A stretch of DNA of 7,374 nucleotides from Gemmataceae bacterium. Lineage in GTDB: Bacteria; Planctomycetota; Planctomycetia; Gemmatales; Gemmataceae. The notes beneath the pieces are model-generated. The model was not told the origin of the DNA. It was given only the letters and a program-made list of their open reading frames with translations, and searched no databases. Shown one piece after another: positions 1-6,131 of the stretch (position 1 is its first letter; every line of letters starts with the position of its first letter). A program made the translations under genes and the position numbers. The DNA is taken from positions 1-7,374 of the forward strand of contig CANLGS010000187.1 in assembly GCA_947490035.1 (NCBI GenBank), in the 5' to 3' direction.

Positions 1-457
1 CGGTACGAGCTGGGTAAACTCCAGGACGGACCGGCCACCCCGACGGGACGCAAGAGGCTGCGACGCCTGTCGCGCGCCGCGCACCCGGTCGAGTATCGAG
101 TGCGAGCATAAAATACGGCAGAAACCCACGGAACACACGCCGAGCGCAACTTCAAAACTTACGCTTCCGGCTCGTCACGAACGAATCGGCTGACCTCCCG
201 CCGCGTGAAGTCGAGCCGGGGTTTCGACCTCCGACCTACCCCAACCCGCCCGGTCGATACCTTCGTTACAGTCGGCCCTTTCAGCCCTTACACCCGACTT
301 ATCACGCCCAAATTACCCATCCGACCGGCGCAAGGCCGCGCCGTTTGCTCATCAATTGGATGAGCCGCGTCGCCCGCGGAATCCGCCCATATCGTTCAAC
401 CTCCCCGGCGCGCCCGTCCGATACATCGGAGTGCCCGCCGCTTGACGCCGAGGCTTT
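1..457. other. Left-end region with no supported gene
   Basis: No gene can be supported here. One plus-strand frame is open from the window edge to a TAA at 109-111 (36 codons, Arg-rich end) and could be the tail of an upstream gene. All three minus-strand frames are also open over about 1-150, so neither reading is secure. From about 110 to 350 the sequence is less GC-rich than the genes and has stops in several frames, which looks intergenic. A TAAAAT hexamer at 109-114 resembles a -10 box but has no recognisable -35. I see no tRNA, strong hairpin or terminator. The end of this stretch is the 5' region of the aminotransferase-family gene. Confidence 0.5.
450..453 (+). promoter_or_regulatory. 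Ribosome binding site (GAGG) of the oxoamine synthase gene
   Basis: GAGG ends 7 nt before the ATG at 461 but only 4 nt before the in-frame GTG at 458. The spacing favours the ATG as the true start. Confidence 0.55.
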
Positions 458-460
458 GTG

Positions 461-1720
461 ATGCCCGCACCACTGGACCGGCTGATCGACGCGCTCTCGG
501 ACACCGGGATGACCCGGTTCTTCCGCCGCATGTTCGACGACTACCCCGACCTGCTGATGAAGGACCTGACCGTCGATGCGGTCAAGCCCGACCGCACGTT
601 CAAACTCAGCGGCCGGTGGGTCACCAACTTCGGGTCCGACAGCTTCCTCGGCCTCGACCAGGACACGCGCGTGATCGCCGCCATCGAGCGCGGCGTGCGG
701 GCGTGGGGGTCGCACAACGGCAGCTCGCGGGCGTTCGCCAGCGTCGAGCCGAACGTACGCGCCGAGCGGAAGATCGCCGACTGGCTCGGCACCGAAGCCG
801 CGCTCATCTACCCGTCGGTCACGCTCGCCAACGTCGGCGCCCTGCCGGGTCTGGTCACGCGGCGCGACGTGCTCGTGGCGGATCAGTTCGCGCACAACTC
901 CATCGACGAGGGGTTGAAGCTCGCGAAGGCGCGCGGCGTGCGCACCGCGAAGTTCGCCCACAACGACCCCGACGCGCTCGACGAGACGCTTCGCGGGCTG
1001 CAACCGTTCCGGCACGCGGTGGTCGCGGTGGACGGCGTGTACAGCATGAGCGGACAACTGCCGCCGCTCGCGGAGTTCCAGCGCGTCGCCCGCAAGCACA
1101 ACGCCTGCCTCTACGTGGACGACGCACACGCGACCGGGGTGCTGGGCGAACAGGGCCGCGGCACCGTGCGCGCCGCGCTCGGCGGCTACGACAACGTACT
1201 CACCGTCGGCTCGCTCTCGAAGGGCTTCTCCTGCCTGGGCGGGTTCGTCGCCGGCAAGCAGCACGCGATCGACGTGCTGAAGCTCCGCTCCAACTCGCTC
1301 ATCTTCGGCGGCCCGGTACCGCCGCCGTACCTCGAAGCGGTGTGTGCGGTCGTGGACATCCTCACGTCGGCCGAGTACCCGGCGCTGCGGGCGAAGCTCG
1401 ACGCCAACGTGCGCCGCCTCACCGAAGGCGCGAACCGTCTGGGGCTGGCCGTGATGGGCGGGCTGGTGCCGATCGTCTCGGTGCTGGTGGGCACGGAAGA
1501 GGCGACGCTGCGGGCCGGGAAGTTCCTGTACGAGAGCGGCTACTACGTCCAGTCGGTGGTGTTCCCCGCGGTGCCGCACGGCGCCGGCGTGCTGCGGATG
1601 CAGGTGAACGCGAACCACGCGCCCGCGCAGATCGACGGGCTGCTCGACGCACTGTCCGCGCTCAAGGACGCGACCCCGATGCCGGAGGCGTCCGCGCTCG
1701 CGGCGCTGGTGGCGGCTTGA
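461..1720 (+). CDS. PLP-dependent alpha-oxoamine synthase family protein (BioF/KBL/SPT-like)
   Basis: A 419-residue fold-type I PLP enzyme. The family condenses an amino acid with an acyl-CoA and releases CO2 or CoA; members include 8-amino-7-oxononanoate synthase, glycine C-acetyltransferase and serine palmitoyltransferase. Visible motifs, numbered from ATG 461, are GSHNGSSR near 84-91, the FAHND strand near 165-169, VDGVYSMSG at 190-198, and the PLP-contacting DDAHATGVLG at 220-229. The Schiff-base lysine is K254 in GSLSKGF. A C-terminal LRMQVNANH segment near 369-377 matches the conserved Arg strand of the family. The length is normal. The glycine-rich segment (SSRAFAS) and the lysine motif differ from textbook BioF/KBL, so the acyl-CoA and amino-acid substrates cannot be named. 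A GTG at 458 could also initiate. No biotin or threonine-degradation neighbour helps. The SMR exporter follows on the same strand. Family assignment is firm, substrate unknown. Confidence 0.9.
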   Translation: MPAPLDRLIDALSDTGMTRFFRRMFDDYPDLLMKDLTVDAVKPDRTFKLSGRWVTNFGSDSFLGLDQDTRVIAAIERGVRAWGSHNGSSRAFASVEPNVRAERKIADWLGTEAALIYPSVTLANVGALPGLVTRRDVLVADQFAHNSIDEGLKLAKARGVRTAKFAHNDPDALDETLRGLQPFRHAVVAVDGVYSMSGQLPPLAEFQRVARKHNACLYVDDAHATGVLGEQGRGTVRAALGGYDNVLTVGSLSKGFSCLGGFVAGKQHAIDVLKLRSNSLIFGGPVPPPYLEAVCAVVDILTSAEYPALRAKLDANVRRLTEGANRLGLAVMGGLVPIVSVLVGTEEATLRAGKFLYESGYYVQSVVFPAVPHGAGVLRMQVNANHAPAQIDGLLDALSALKDATPMPEASALAALVAA

Positions 1721-1725
1721 GAGTG

Positions 1726-1795
1726 TAACCCGCCACTCCGTGGCGGTTCTTCTTGGATCAGAAAACAAAAGGCACCGCCACGGAGTGGCGGGCTA
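1726..1795. repeat. Palindromic mini-element 1, TA-flanked (MITE/REP-like)
   Basis: Inverted repeats of 20 bp at 1728-1747 and 1774-1793 match at 19 positions; only the outermost base differs. They are separated by a 26-bp A-rich centre. Each arm is itself a hairpin, CCGCCAC-TCC-GTGGCGG. A TA lies immediately outside each arm (1726-1727 and 1794-1795). The similarity also continues imperfectly outward (GAGAGT on both sides), so the true edge is uncertain. It fills nearly all the space between the oxoamine synthase stop and the exporter start. Whether it is a mobile element, a REP-type palindrome or a transcript-level hairpin cannot be decided from one copy. There is no T-run to make it a classical terminator. 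Confidence 0.8.
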
Positions 1796-1801
1796 CTCTC
1801 C

Positions 1802-2131
1802 ATGCACTGGCTCTACCTCATCGCCGCGGGCTTCTTCGAGTGCGGGTTCACCACCTGCCTGAAGCTCTCCGACGGGCTGACCCGGATCGGCTGGGCGGTC
1901 GCGTTCGGGCTGCTGTCGGTGGTCAGCTTCGGGCTGCTCACGCTGGCGGCGCAGAAGATATCGCTGGGCACCGCCTACGCGGTGTGGACCGGCATCGGCG
2001 CGGCCGGCACCGCGATCATCGGGATCGTCTGGTTCAAAGACCCGGCGACGTTCTGGCGGCTGTTCTTCCTGGCGGGGCTGATCGGCTGCCTGATCGGGCT
2101 GAAGCTCGCGTCGCCGGAGAAGGCGGAGTGA
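1802..2131 (+). CDS. SMR-family small exporter, Gdx/SugE-like
   Basis: A 109-residue inner-membrane protein with four hydrophobic segments (about 3-20, 31-50, 56-77 and 84-103), the usual size and topology of small multidrug resistance transporters. These work as antiparallel dimers exchanging protons for a cation. E13, the essential coupling glutamate, is present in FFECGF. The GTAYAVWTGIG signature (56-66) is typical of the Gdx/SugE branch, which exports guanidinium. Of the residues known to line the Gdx site, E13, S42, Y59 and W62 are kept, but position 16 is Phe where Gdx proteins usually have Trp. Guanidinium or a related cation is therefore likely but not certain. The start is fixed by alignment to the family. 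There is no clear Shine-Dalgarno sequence, and the palindromic element ends just upstream. The gene may be translated from a transcript shared with the upstream gene. It converges on the minus-strand nuclease-like gene, 24 bp away. Confidence 0.9.
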   Translation: MHWLYLIAAGFFECGFTTCLKLSDGLTRIGWAVAFGLLSVVSFGLLTLAAQKISLGTAYAVWTGIGAAGTAIIGIVWFKDPATFWRLFFLAGLIGCLIGLKLASPEKAE

Positions 2132-2155
2132 GACATGTCCGTCAGCCGCACGCGG

Positions 2156-3073
2156 TCACTCGTCGGTCAGGCCGAGGTCTTTGAGGGTCGCGGCATCGGT
2201 GTACGAAAGCGCGATCTCCTCCAACCGCTCTGGTGTCACCCGATAAAGCCGGTCGAGCGTCACCTGCGGCAGTTCACCGAACTTCTTCGTCAGCATCTTG
2301 CGCACGAGGTCGCGCGTGCCCTTGAGATGCCCGCGAGCTTCGATACTGTTGACCACGTCTTTGCCCTCCGGGAACAGTTCCTTTTGCAGCCGCTCGAATT
2401 CTGACACATCGGCCGGCACGAGTTTCAGGTAGTTGTCGAAGCACTCTGCCAGCAACTCCCTCCGGGCGCTATTCTCCTTCGCGCGGGCGATTCTCGCAAG
2501 CCCCTCCGCTTTGATTCGCGCCCGGTCGGCCGCCGGCAGCTTCATCAGCGCGGACAGCGCCAAGCCGAGCAGATTCGCCCCGTTGTAGTACGCCAGCCCG
2601 TCGAGCGCGGGCAACCCGATGTAGGTGTACTCGAAGCGCAGCAGGGCGCGGTCCCACAGACGCTCTTCGTAGGAGTCCCAGCCGAGACCGTTCAGCCCGA
2701 CGCGAAGGAAGAGACAGATCGGTAGAACCGGCAACCCATGCCGGTGACGCAGCGCCTCGTAGTACCACAGCATTCGCGGGCGGACATCCGTGGCACGCTC
2801 CGGCGATTCAATCTCCACGTCGATTACAACCAGCGAGTGACTGGCCCCGCGCCCGCTTGGGTCGGGCACGGGGTCGCGCGTTGGCACTTTCGCAACCACA
2901 TCTAGCACACGTTTCTCGCCACTGGGCGGGTCGAGGAACGCTTCCTGTTCCAGCCACTCCGTTCCGGCGAAGTCGAACTTGGCCGCCCAGTCGGGGAAGA
3001 AGCAGTCGAAGAATTCCGGCAGGAACTCGCGGAGCAGCGACTTGAACCGCTGATCGTGGTCGTCGATGTCCAT
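2156..3073 (-). CDS. YhgA/Rpn-like PD-(D/E)XK nuclease-family protein
   Basis: A 305-residue protein resembling the Rpn (YhgA-like, 'putative transposase') group of the PD-(D/E)XK nuclease superfamily. The N-terminus has the usual acidic and aromatic helices (FLPEFFDCFFPDW, 17-29). The predicted catalytic strand pair follows: D58 in RVLDVVAKV, then E87 in VVIDVEIES, where the family normally reads (H/I)-E-x-Q. Here the last position is E89 rather than Q or K. R98/R100 and YY at 104-105 match the following conserved helix. The C-terminal half is charged and helical, with a repeated 'ARGHLKG..LVRKMLTKKFGELP' type segment also common in this family. Rpn proteins are linked to RecA-independent recombination and, recently, to phage defence; that role is inferred here, not shown. 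Start ATG at 3073 has GGAG (complement of 3082-3085) 8 nt upstream. It lies 34 nt behind the 210-residue gene and is probably in one operon with it. Confidence 0.8.
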   Translation of the reverse strand: MDIDDHDQRFKSLLREFLPEFFDCFFPDWAAKFDFAGTEWLEQEAFLDPPSGEKRVLDVVAKVPTRDPVPDPSGRGASHSLVVIDVEIESPERATDVRPRMLWYYEALRHRHGLPVLPICLFLRVGLNGLGWDSYEERLWDRALLRFEYTYIGLPALDGLAYYNGANLLGLALSALMKLPAADRARIKAEGLARIARAKENSARRELLAECFDNYLKLVPADVSEFERLQKELFPEGKDVVNSIEARGHLKGTRDLVRKMLTKKFGELPQVTLDRLYRVTPERLEEIALSYTDAATLKDLGLTDE

Positions 3074-3081
3074 CGGGCGAA

Positions 3082-3085
3082 CTCC
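3082..3085 (-). promoter_or_regulatory. Ribosome binding site (GGAG) of the YhgA/Rpn-like gene
   Basis: Read on the minus strand, GGAG sits 8 nt before the ATG at 3073. It lies inside the 34-nt gap after the upstream gene's stop, which supports this start and independent translation within an operon. Confidence 0.5.
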
Positions 3086-3107
3086 GGCGACGTTGATTTT
3101 GCTCGCC

Positions 3108-3740
3108 TCACATCTCGTCGCTGAACACGCGGTCGAAGTCGCCGACGCTGGCGCGCATCGCGAGCTGCCGGAAGTCGTCCGCGAAGTCGTCCGTCGTGTG
3201 GTGCAGGTGTTCGGCCTCGGAGATCAGCGGCAACAGCGCCCTTCGTTTGACGCCGTTCGCGCGCAACACCTTGCGGAACGGTTTCAGGTTCGGCGCGTAG
3301 ATGTGGAACAGTTTGTGTTCGTCGAACTGCACCTCGATCGGCTTGCGGTCGGACAGAATCGCGACGCCGGTGCAGCCGTCGTGCGTGAGCAACTCCTCGA
3401 AGTCGCAGAAGTAGCTGGCGAGAACCGCCCGGTCGATGTGGTCGCGGCGCAGGTCGGTGTGGCCGTCCGCGAGCATTCCGTGGCTGCTCTCCAGCACCAC
3501 GTGAACGACCTCGCCGAGCGGTTCGAGCAGCGCCAGGAACGTCTCGAACAGCCGCTCCGCGGAGACGGCCGCTGAGAGCATCGGCAGGCGCAGTTGCGCG
3601 CGACGGTCGCGGAAGACCTCCACGCGATAGCCCTGGCGCGGGCGCACGGGCAGTTCCGCGCCCGGACGGATGGCGTCCGTGAGCGTGAACGAGCCGTAGG
3701 AATTAACGGACAGGTGCGCAGCCAACCGGTCAGGAGTCAC
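3108..3740 (-). CDS. Hypothetical protein, 210 residues, function unknown
   Basis: I do not recognise a family. The protein is soluble in appearance, with no signal peptide or membrane segment. It begins with a Pro/Arg-rich beta-like stretch (AELPVRPRQGYRVEVFRDRRAQLRLP, about 28-53), then helical and beta segments (VVHVVLESSHGMLADGHTDLRRDHIDRAVL). The C-terminus is acidic, with a histidine cluster (SEAEHLHHTTDDFADDFRQL). A central segment reads ELLTHDGCTGVAILSDRKPIEVQFDEHKLFHIYAP. Several conserved-looking Asp/His residues could bind metal, but this is only a possibility. The start is GTG at 3738-3740, because a GAGGTG Shine-Dalgarno lies just upstream and the next Met is over 50 residues in. 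It precedes the YhgA/Rpn-like gene by 34 nt on the same strand, suggesting co-expression. Codon use resembles its neighbours. It is probably a real, intact gene. Confidence 0.75.
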   Translation of the reverse strand: MTPDRLAAHLSVNSYGSFTLTDAIRPGAELPVRPRQGYRVEVFRDRRAQLRLPMLSAAVSAERLFETFLALLEPLGEVVHVVLESSHGMLADGHTDLRRDHIDRAVLASYFCDFEELLTHDGCTGVAILSDRKPIEVQFDEHKLFHIYAPNLKPFRKVLRANGVKRRALLPLISEAEHLHHTTDDFADDFRQLAMRASVGDFDRVFSDEM

Positions 3741-3745
3741 GGGGA

Positions 3746-3751
3746 CACCTC
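3746..3751 (-). promoter_or_regulatory. Ribosome binding site (GAGGTG) deciding a GTG start
   Basis: On the minus strand GAGGTG precedes the GTG at 3740 by 5 nt (7 nt from GAGG). No upstream ATG in that frame has a comparable site, so GTG is the preferred start. Confidence 0.6.
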
Positions 3752-3887
3752 GCGCGACAACGGGTCATTGGGCCCAGGTCGAGACGGTCAATCAGTGGTG
3801 TCGCGTCGTGGCGGTCGGCGTCTGGTGGGGGAACCTGGGCACTTCAACATAGCCCCTGTTCGGCGTCGTGGCGTCCATGCCGGCCGA

Positions 3888-3893
3888 ATTATA
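3888..3893 (-). promoter_or_regulatory. Possible -10 box (TATAAT) for the minus-strand pair
   Basis: A perfect TATAAT read on the minus strand, in GC-rich surroundings where it is unlikely by chance, about 150 nt before the GTG at 3740. No -35 match is found at 16-18 bp spacing; that position is taken by GC-rich repeats containing GCGCGAA. This is a candidate only. Confidence 0.35.
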
Positions 3894-3960
3894 CGCGGCC
3901 ACGAGTCCGGCGCGCGCGAAACTAGCGCGAACTCCGGGTGTTCTGGTTAGAGGGCCGGTG

Positions 3961-3966
3961 TATGAT
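3961..3966 (+). promoter_or_regulatory. Possible -10 box (TATGAT) toward the transglutaminase-like gene
   Basis: TATGAT, preceded directly by TG, points toward the gene at 4299. The -35 region (around 3938-3943, GTGTTC) is a poor match. If used, the transcript would carry the whole palindromic element 2 in its leader. Confidence 0.25.
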
Positions 3967-4079
3967 CGGGGACACTGGCGCGGCGGCGCCGACCCGTTAC
4001 CAACAGGCCGGGCGCGGATTCCGTTGAACCGGTCAAGCCGACCGGTAACGTGACGAGAAGAGTGATGGGTGGTTGTACT

Positions 4080-4275
4080 TACCCCGAAGGGGTTAAATTC
4101 CTCAGCCCAGGGTCGCGAGTCTTCGAGCGCACCCTGGGTGGACGATGCGGACGCGCGGTGGCGCGGCGTTCGGCGCCCGCGGCGCGGCCGTCCGGTGCGA
4201 CGTCATCGTCCCACCCAGGGTGGCGCACGCTGCGCGTGCTGACCCTGGGCTGAGGAATCTAACCCCTTCGGGATA
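4080..4275. repeat. Palindromic mini-element 2, TA-flanked (MITE/REP-like)
   Basis: This is a 192-bp element (4082-4273) with long imperfect inverted repeats of about 60 bp (4082-4142 and 4211-4273) around a GC-rich centre. The outer ~35 bp of the arms are nearly identical: CCCGAAGGGGTTA, then A or G, then ATTCCTCAGCCCAGGGTC. The inner ends share ACCCTGGGTGG. A TA sits just outside each end (4080-4081 and 4274-4275). Each arm also folds on its own: CCCC-GAA-GGGG at 4082-4092, CCCAGGGT with ACCCTGGG at 4106-4113/4131-4138 on the left, and the same pair at 4214-4221/4242-4249 on the right. The right hairpin is extended by GCACGC/GCGTGC. It contains no credible coding sequence, so it would be non-autonomous. 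The right end is 12 nt from the ribosome site of the next gene. Confidence 0.85.
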
Positions 4276-4287
4276 CAAACGGGCAAC

Positions 4288-4292
4288 AGGAG
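4288..4292 (+). promoter_or_regulatory. Ribosome binding site (AGGAG) of the transglutaminase-like gene
   Basis: AGGAG ends 6 nt before ATG 4299. The hydrophobic signal peptide starts at once from this ATG, which fixes the start. Confidence 0.7.
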
Positions 4293-4298
4293 CAGGTT

Positions 4299-6032
4299 AT
4301 GCGACCGTTCGGTGTACTTCTGGGCCTCGCTACCTGCTGCACACTGCTTGCCGCCCAACCACCCAAACCGGACGACAAGAACATCGTCATCACGCCGAAG
4401 AAACCGGGCGAGCCGGACAAATTCGACGAGTCGAAGTTCATCATCATCCGGCCCAACGGGAAGCCGTCGCTCGTCACGCAGCCAACGACACCGGTCACGC
4501 CCGCGCAACCGGTCACCCCGCCGGTCGCGGGGACGCTCAACGTCCCGCCGCCGGGCGCGCCCAAACTCGACGCCGACATGGTGTTCGACTACTGGTTCGC
4601 CGCCGCCGTGGACGGCCAGCGCATCGGGTACGTTCAGTGGGGCGCGAAGAAGACAAAAAGGAACGAGCGCGAACTTCTCGTCGGCGTGAAGTATCAGAAC
4701 TTCACCGTGTCGCGGTTCGGGCAGGTGGTCGGCCAATGGGGGGAAGAGCGGACCGTCGAGACGGCCGCCGGCGAAATCCTCGTGACCGGGATGAGCCAGG
4801 GACTCGGCAAGGACCAGGCGCTCGTCCTCAGCGGCGTGGTCGAAGGGAAGACGCTCAAGGTGACCGGCGACGGGGCCGCGAAGCACGCCAGCGACACGCC
4901 GTGGCCCGAAGGTGTCGTCGGGTGCGCCCGCGAGCCGGCCCTCTTCAAGGAGAAGCGGCTGAAGGCCGGCGAGTCGTTCGACTACCCCGCGTACATCGGC
5001 GTCGTCAACCGCGTCGTGAAAATGACCGTGACGCTCGAAGCGGAGGAATCGCTTGCACTCTGGCAGAAGGAACCGGCCCGCAAACTGCTCCGCTACCTCT
5101 CGAAGATGGAACCGGTCGGCGGTTTCCGACTGCCGCCGGCGACGACGTGGGTCGATGCCGAGACGTTCGAGCCGCTGAAGATGGAGTTCGATTTCCCCGG
5201 CTTCGGCGGGAAAGTCACCTTCCTGCGCACCACGAAAGAGGCCGCGACCGCCGCCGTGACCCGGCCCATCGAGCTGTTCAACGCGCAATCGATTCGGCTA
5301 GATCGTGAGATTCCCGGAATACACAGGGGGAGTAGTGCCGTCTACAAGGTGTCGGCGCCGAAGGACGACGACGTGACTTCGCTGTTCCCGACCGACGCGC
5401 GCCAGACGGTGAAGAACCTGGACGTGAAGGCGAAGACGTTCGAGCTGCACGTGTCGGCCACGCGCGGCCCGGTGAAGGGCGCGGCGGCGATGCCCGCGCC
5501 GGGCAAGGAGTTCACCGCGAGCAACTACTTCATCAACTGGGACAACGACGGCGTGAAAGGTCACGCGGCGGCCGCGGTAAAAGGCTTGCCCGCGACCGCG
5601 GGCGACTGGGACAAGGCGGTCGCCGTCGAGCGGTGGGTGAACCGCAACATGAGGGCGTTCGAGTTCTCGCAGGCGATGGCGCCCGCCGACAGTGTGGCGA
5701 AGACGCTCAGCGGCGACTGCACCGAGTACGCGATGCTCGCGGCCGCGATGTGCCGGGCGGTCGGTGTGCCGTCCCGCACCGTGCTAGGCTTGGTGTACGC
5801 CCCCGCGAAGGACGGCAAACCGTACCTCGCGTATCACATGTGGCACGAGGTGTTCGCCGACGGGCAGTGGCTGCCGCTCGACGCGACGCTCGGTCAGGGC
5901 GGCGTCGGCCCCGGCCACCTGAAGATCGCCGACCACAGTTGGCACGACGAGAAGACGTTCGCCCCGCTGCTGCCCGTGCTGCGCGTGCTGTCCGCGAAGC
6001 CGGCCGTGACCGTGGGGAAGGTGGAGCCTTAG
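4299..6032 (+). CDS. Exported transglutaminase-like domain protein
   Basis: A 577-residue protein. Residues 1-19 form a signal peptide (RPFGVLLGLATCCTLLAA) with likely type I cleavage near AA/Q20; the LATC sequence is a poor lipobox. A Pro/Thr-rich linker follows (about 58-88). Next is a beta-rich region (about 92-330, starting DADMVFDYWFAAAVDGQRIGY) that I cannot assign to a family. The C-terminal transglutaminase-like core spans about 435-535. Its triad is complete: C474 in GDCTEYAML, H513 in YHMWHEVF, D528 in LPLDATLG. The adjoining helix (MCRAVGVPSRTVLGLVY) is typical of bacterial transglutaminase-like cysteine peptidases. Proteins with this core cleave or cross-link peptides; the substrate is unknown. 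It would act in the periplasm or at the cell surface. The stop codon TAG overlaps the left end of palindromic element 3. Palindromic element 2 lies in its leader. No co-directional partner is close enough to be clearly in one operon. Confidence 0.88.
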   Translation: MRPFGVLLGLATCCTLLAAQPPKPDDKNIVITPKKPGEPDKFDESKFIIIRPNGKPSLVTQPTTPVTPAQPVTPPVAGTLNVPPPGAPKLDADMVFDYWFAAAVDGQRIGYVQWGAKKTKRNERELLVGVKYQNFTVSRFGQVVGQWGEERTVETAAGEILVTGMSQGLGKDQALVLSGVVEGKTLKVTGDGAAKHASDTPWPEGVVGCAREPALFKEKRLKAGESFDYPAYIGVVNRVVKMTVTLEAEESLALWQKEPARKLLRYLSKMEPVGGFRLPPATTWVDAETFEPLKMEFDFPGFGGKVTFLRTTKEAATAAVTRPIELFNAQSIRLDREIPGIHRGSSAVYKVSAPKDDDVTSLFPTDARQTVKNLDVKAKTFELHVSATRGPVKGAAAMPAPGKEFTASNYFINWDNDGVKGHAAAAVKGLPATAGDWDKAVAVERWVNRNMRAFEFSQAMAPADSVAKTLSGDCTEYAMLAAAMCRAVGVPSRTVLGLVYAPAKDGKPYLAYHMWHEVFADGQWLPLDATLGQGGVGPGHLKIADHSWHDEKTFAPLLPVLRVLSAKPAVTVGKVEP

Positions 6033-6131
6033 CAGTGTTCAGTGGAGAGTGGGCAGTGGGCAGAGAAGTAAGTGGGACAGAGGACAAACTTTCTTCTCTG
6101 CCCACTGCCCACTCTCCACTGAACACTGCTA
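6030..6131. repeat. Palindromic mini-element 3, TA-flanked (MITE-like)
   Basis: Perfect inverted repeats of 41 bp (6028-6068 and 6093-6133) surround a 24-bp centre (6069-6092). Read as a TA-flanked insertion, the element proper is 6032-6129 with 37-bp arms starting GCAGTGTTCAGTGG, and TA at 6030-6031 and 6130-6131. The extra match outside comes from a palindromic CTTAAG-like target. The arms contain a tandem GTGGGCA repeat. The left edge supplies the stop codon (TAG) of the transglutaminase-like gene. If transcribed it would make a very stable 37-41-bp RNA hairpin that could shield or end the message, but no T-run follows, so I do not call it an intrinsic terminator. The sequence is unrelated to elements 1 and 2. 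Confidence 0.9.

Larger units (their letters stand above)
3741..4079. other. Divergent intergenic region with no gene
   Basis: This is the shared upstream region of the minus-strand pair and the transglutaminase-like gene. Short open frames here lack ribosome sites and look accidental. Notable sequences are a consensus TATAAT on the minus strand (3888-3893), a TATGAT on the plus strand (3961-3966), and two direct copies of GCGCGAA (3914-3920 and 3925-3931), 11 bp apart between those two hexamers. Two ACCGGT palindromes (4028-4033 and 4041-4046) stand 13 bp apart. An inverted 8-mer, gcccaggt/acctgggc, is at 3772-3779 and 3833-3840. Any of these could be binding sites; none is assignable to a known regulator. 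Confidence 0.5.

Noticed and set aside
1..457. tRNA, riboswitch or CRISPR repeat in the left intergenic region
   Set aside because: No cloverleaf arms, T-loop motif, conserved riboswitch core or regularly spaced repeats are visible; only a short tandem CGACCT repeat near 225-237.
302..1768. 488-codon minus-strand open frame opposite the oxoamine synthase gene
   Set aside because: It is a shadow caused by GC-rich third positions. Its translation is Arg/His/Val-rich without motifs, whereas the plus strand encodes a clear enzyme.
2132..2155. Bidirectional terminator between the converging exporter and nuclease-like genes
   Set aside because: Only an 8-bp palindrome (GACATGTC) is present, with no stable stem and no T-run.
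4145..5308. Long open frames in other frames over element 2 and the transglutaminase gene, on both strands (4145-5308 plus, 4203-5288 minus)
   Set aside because: The compositions are Arg-rich or motif-free, and they begin inside the palindromic element. The 4299 frame has a signal peptide, a ribosome site and a catalytic triad.
4080..6131. Composite transposon made of elements 2 and 3 around the transglutaminase gene
   Set aside because: The two elements have unrelated terminal sequences, so they cannot be paired ends of one mobile unit.
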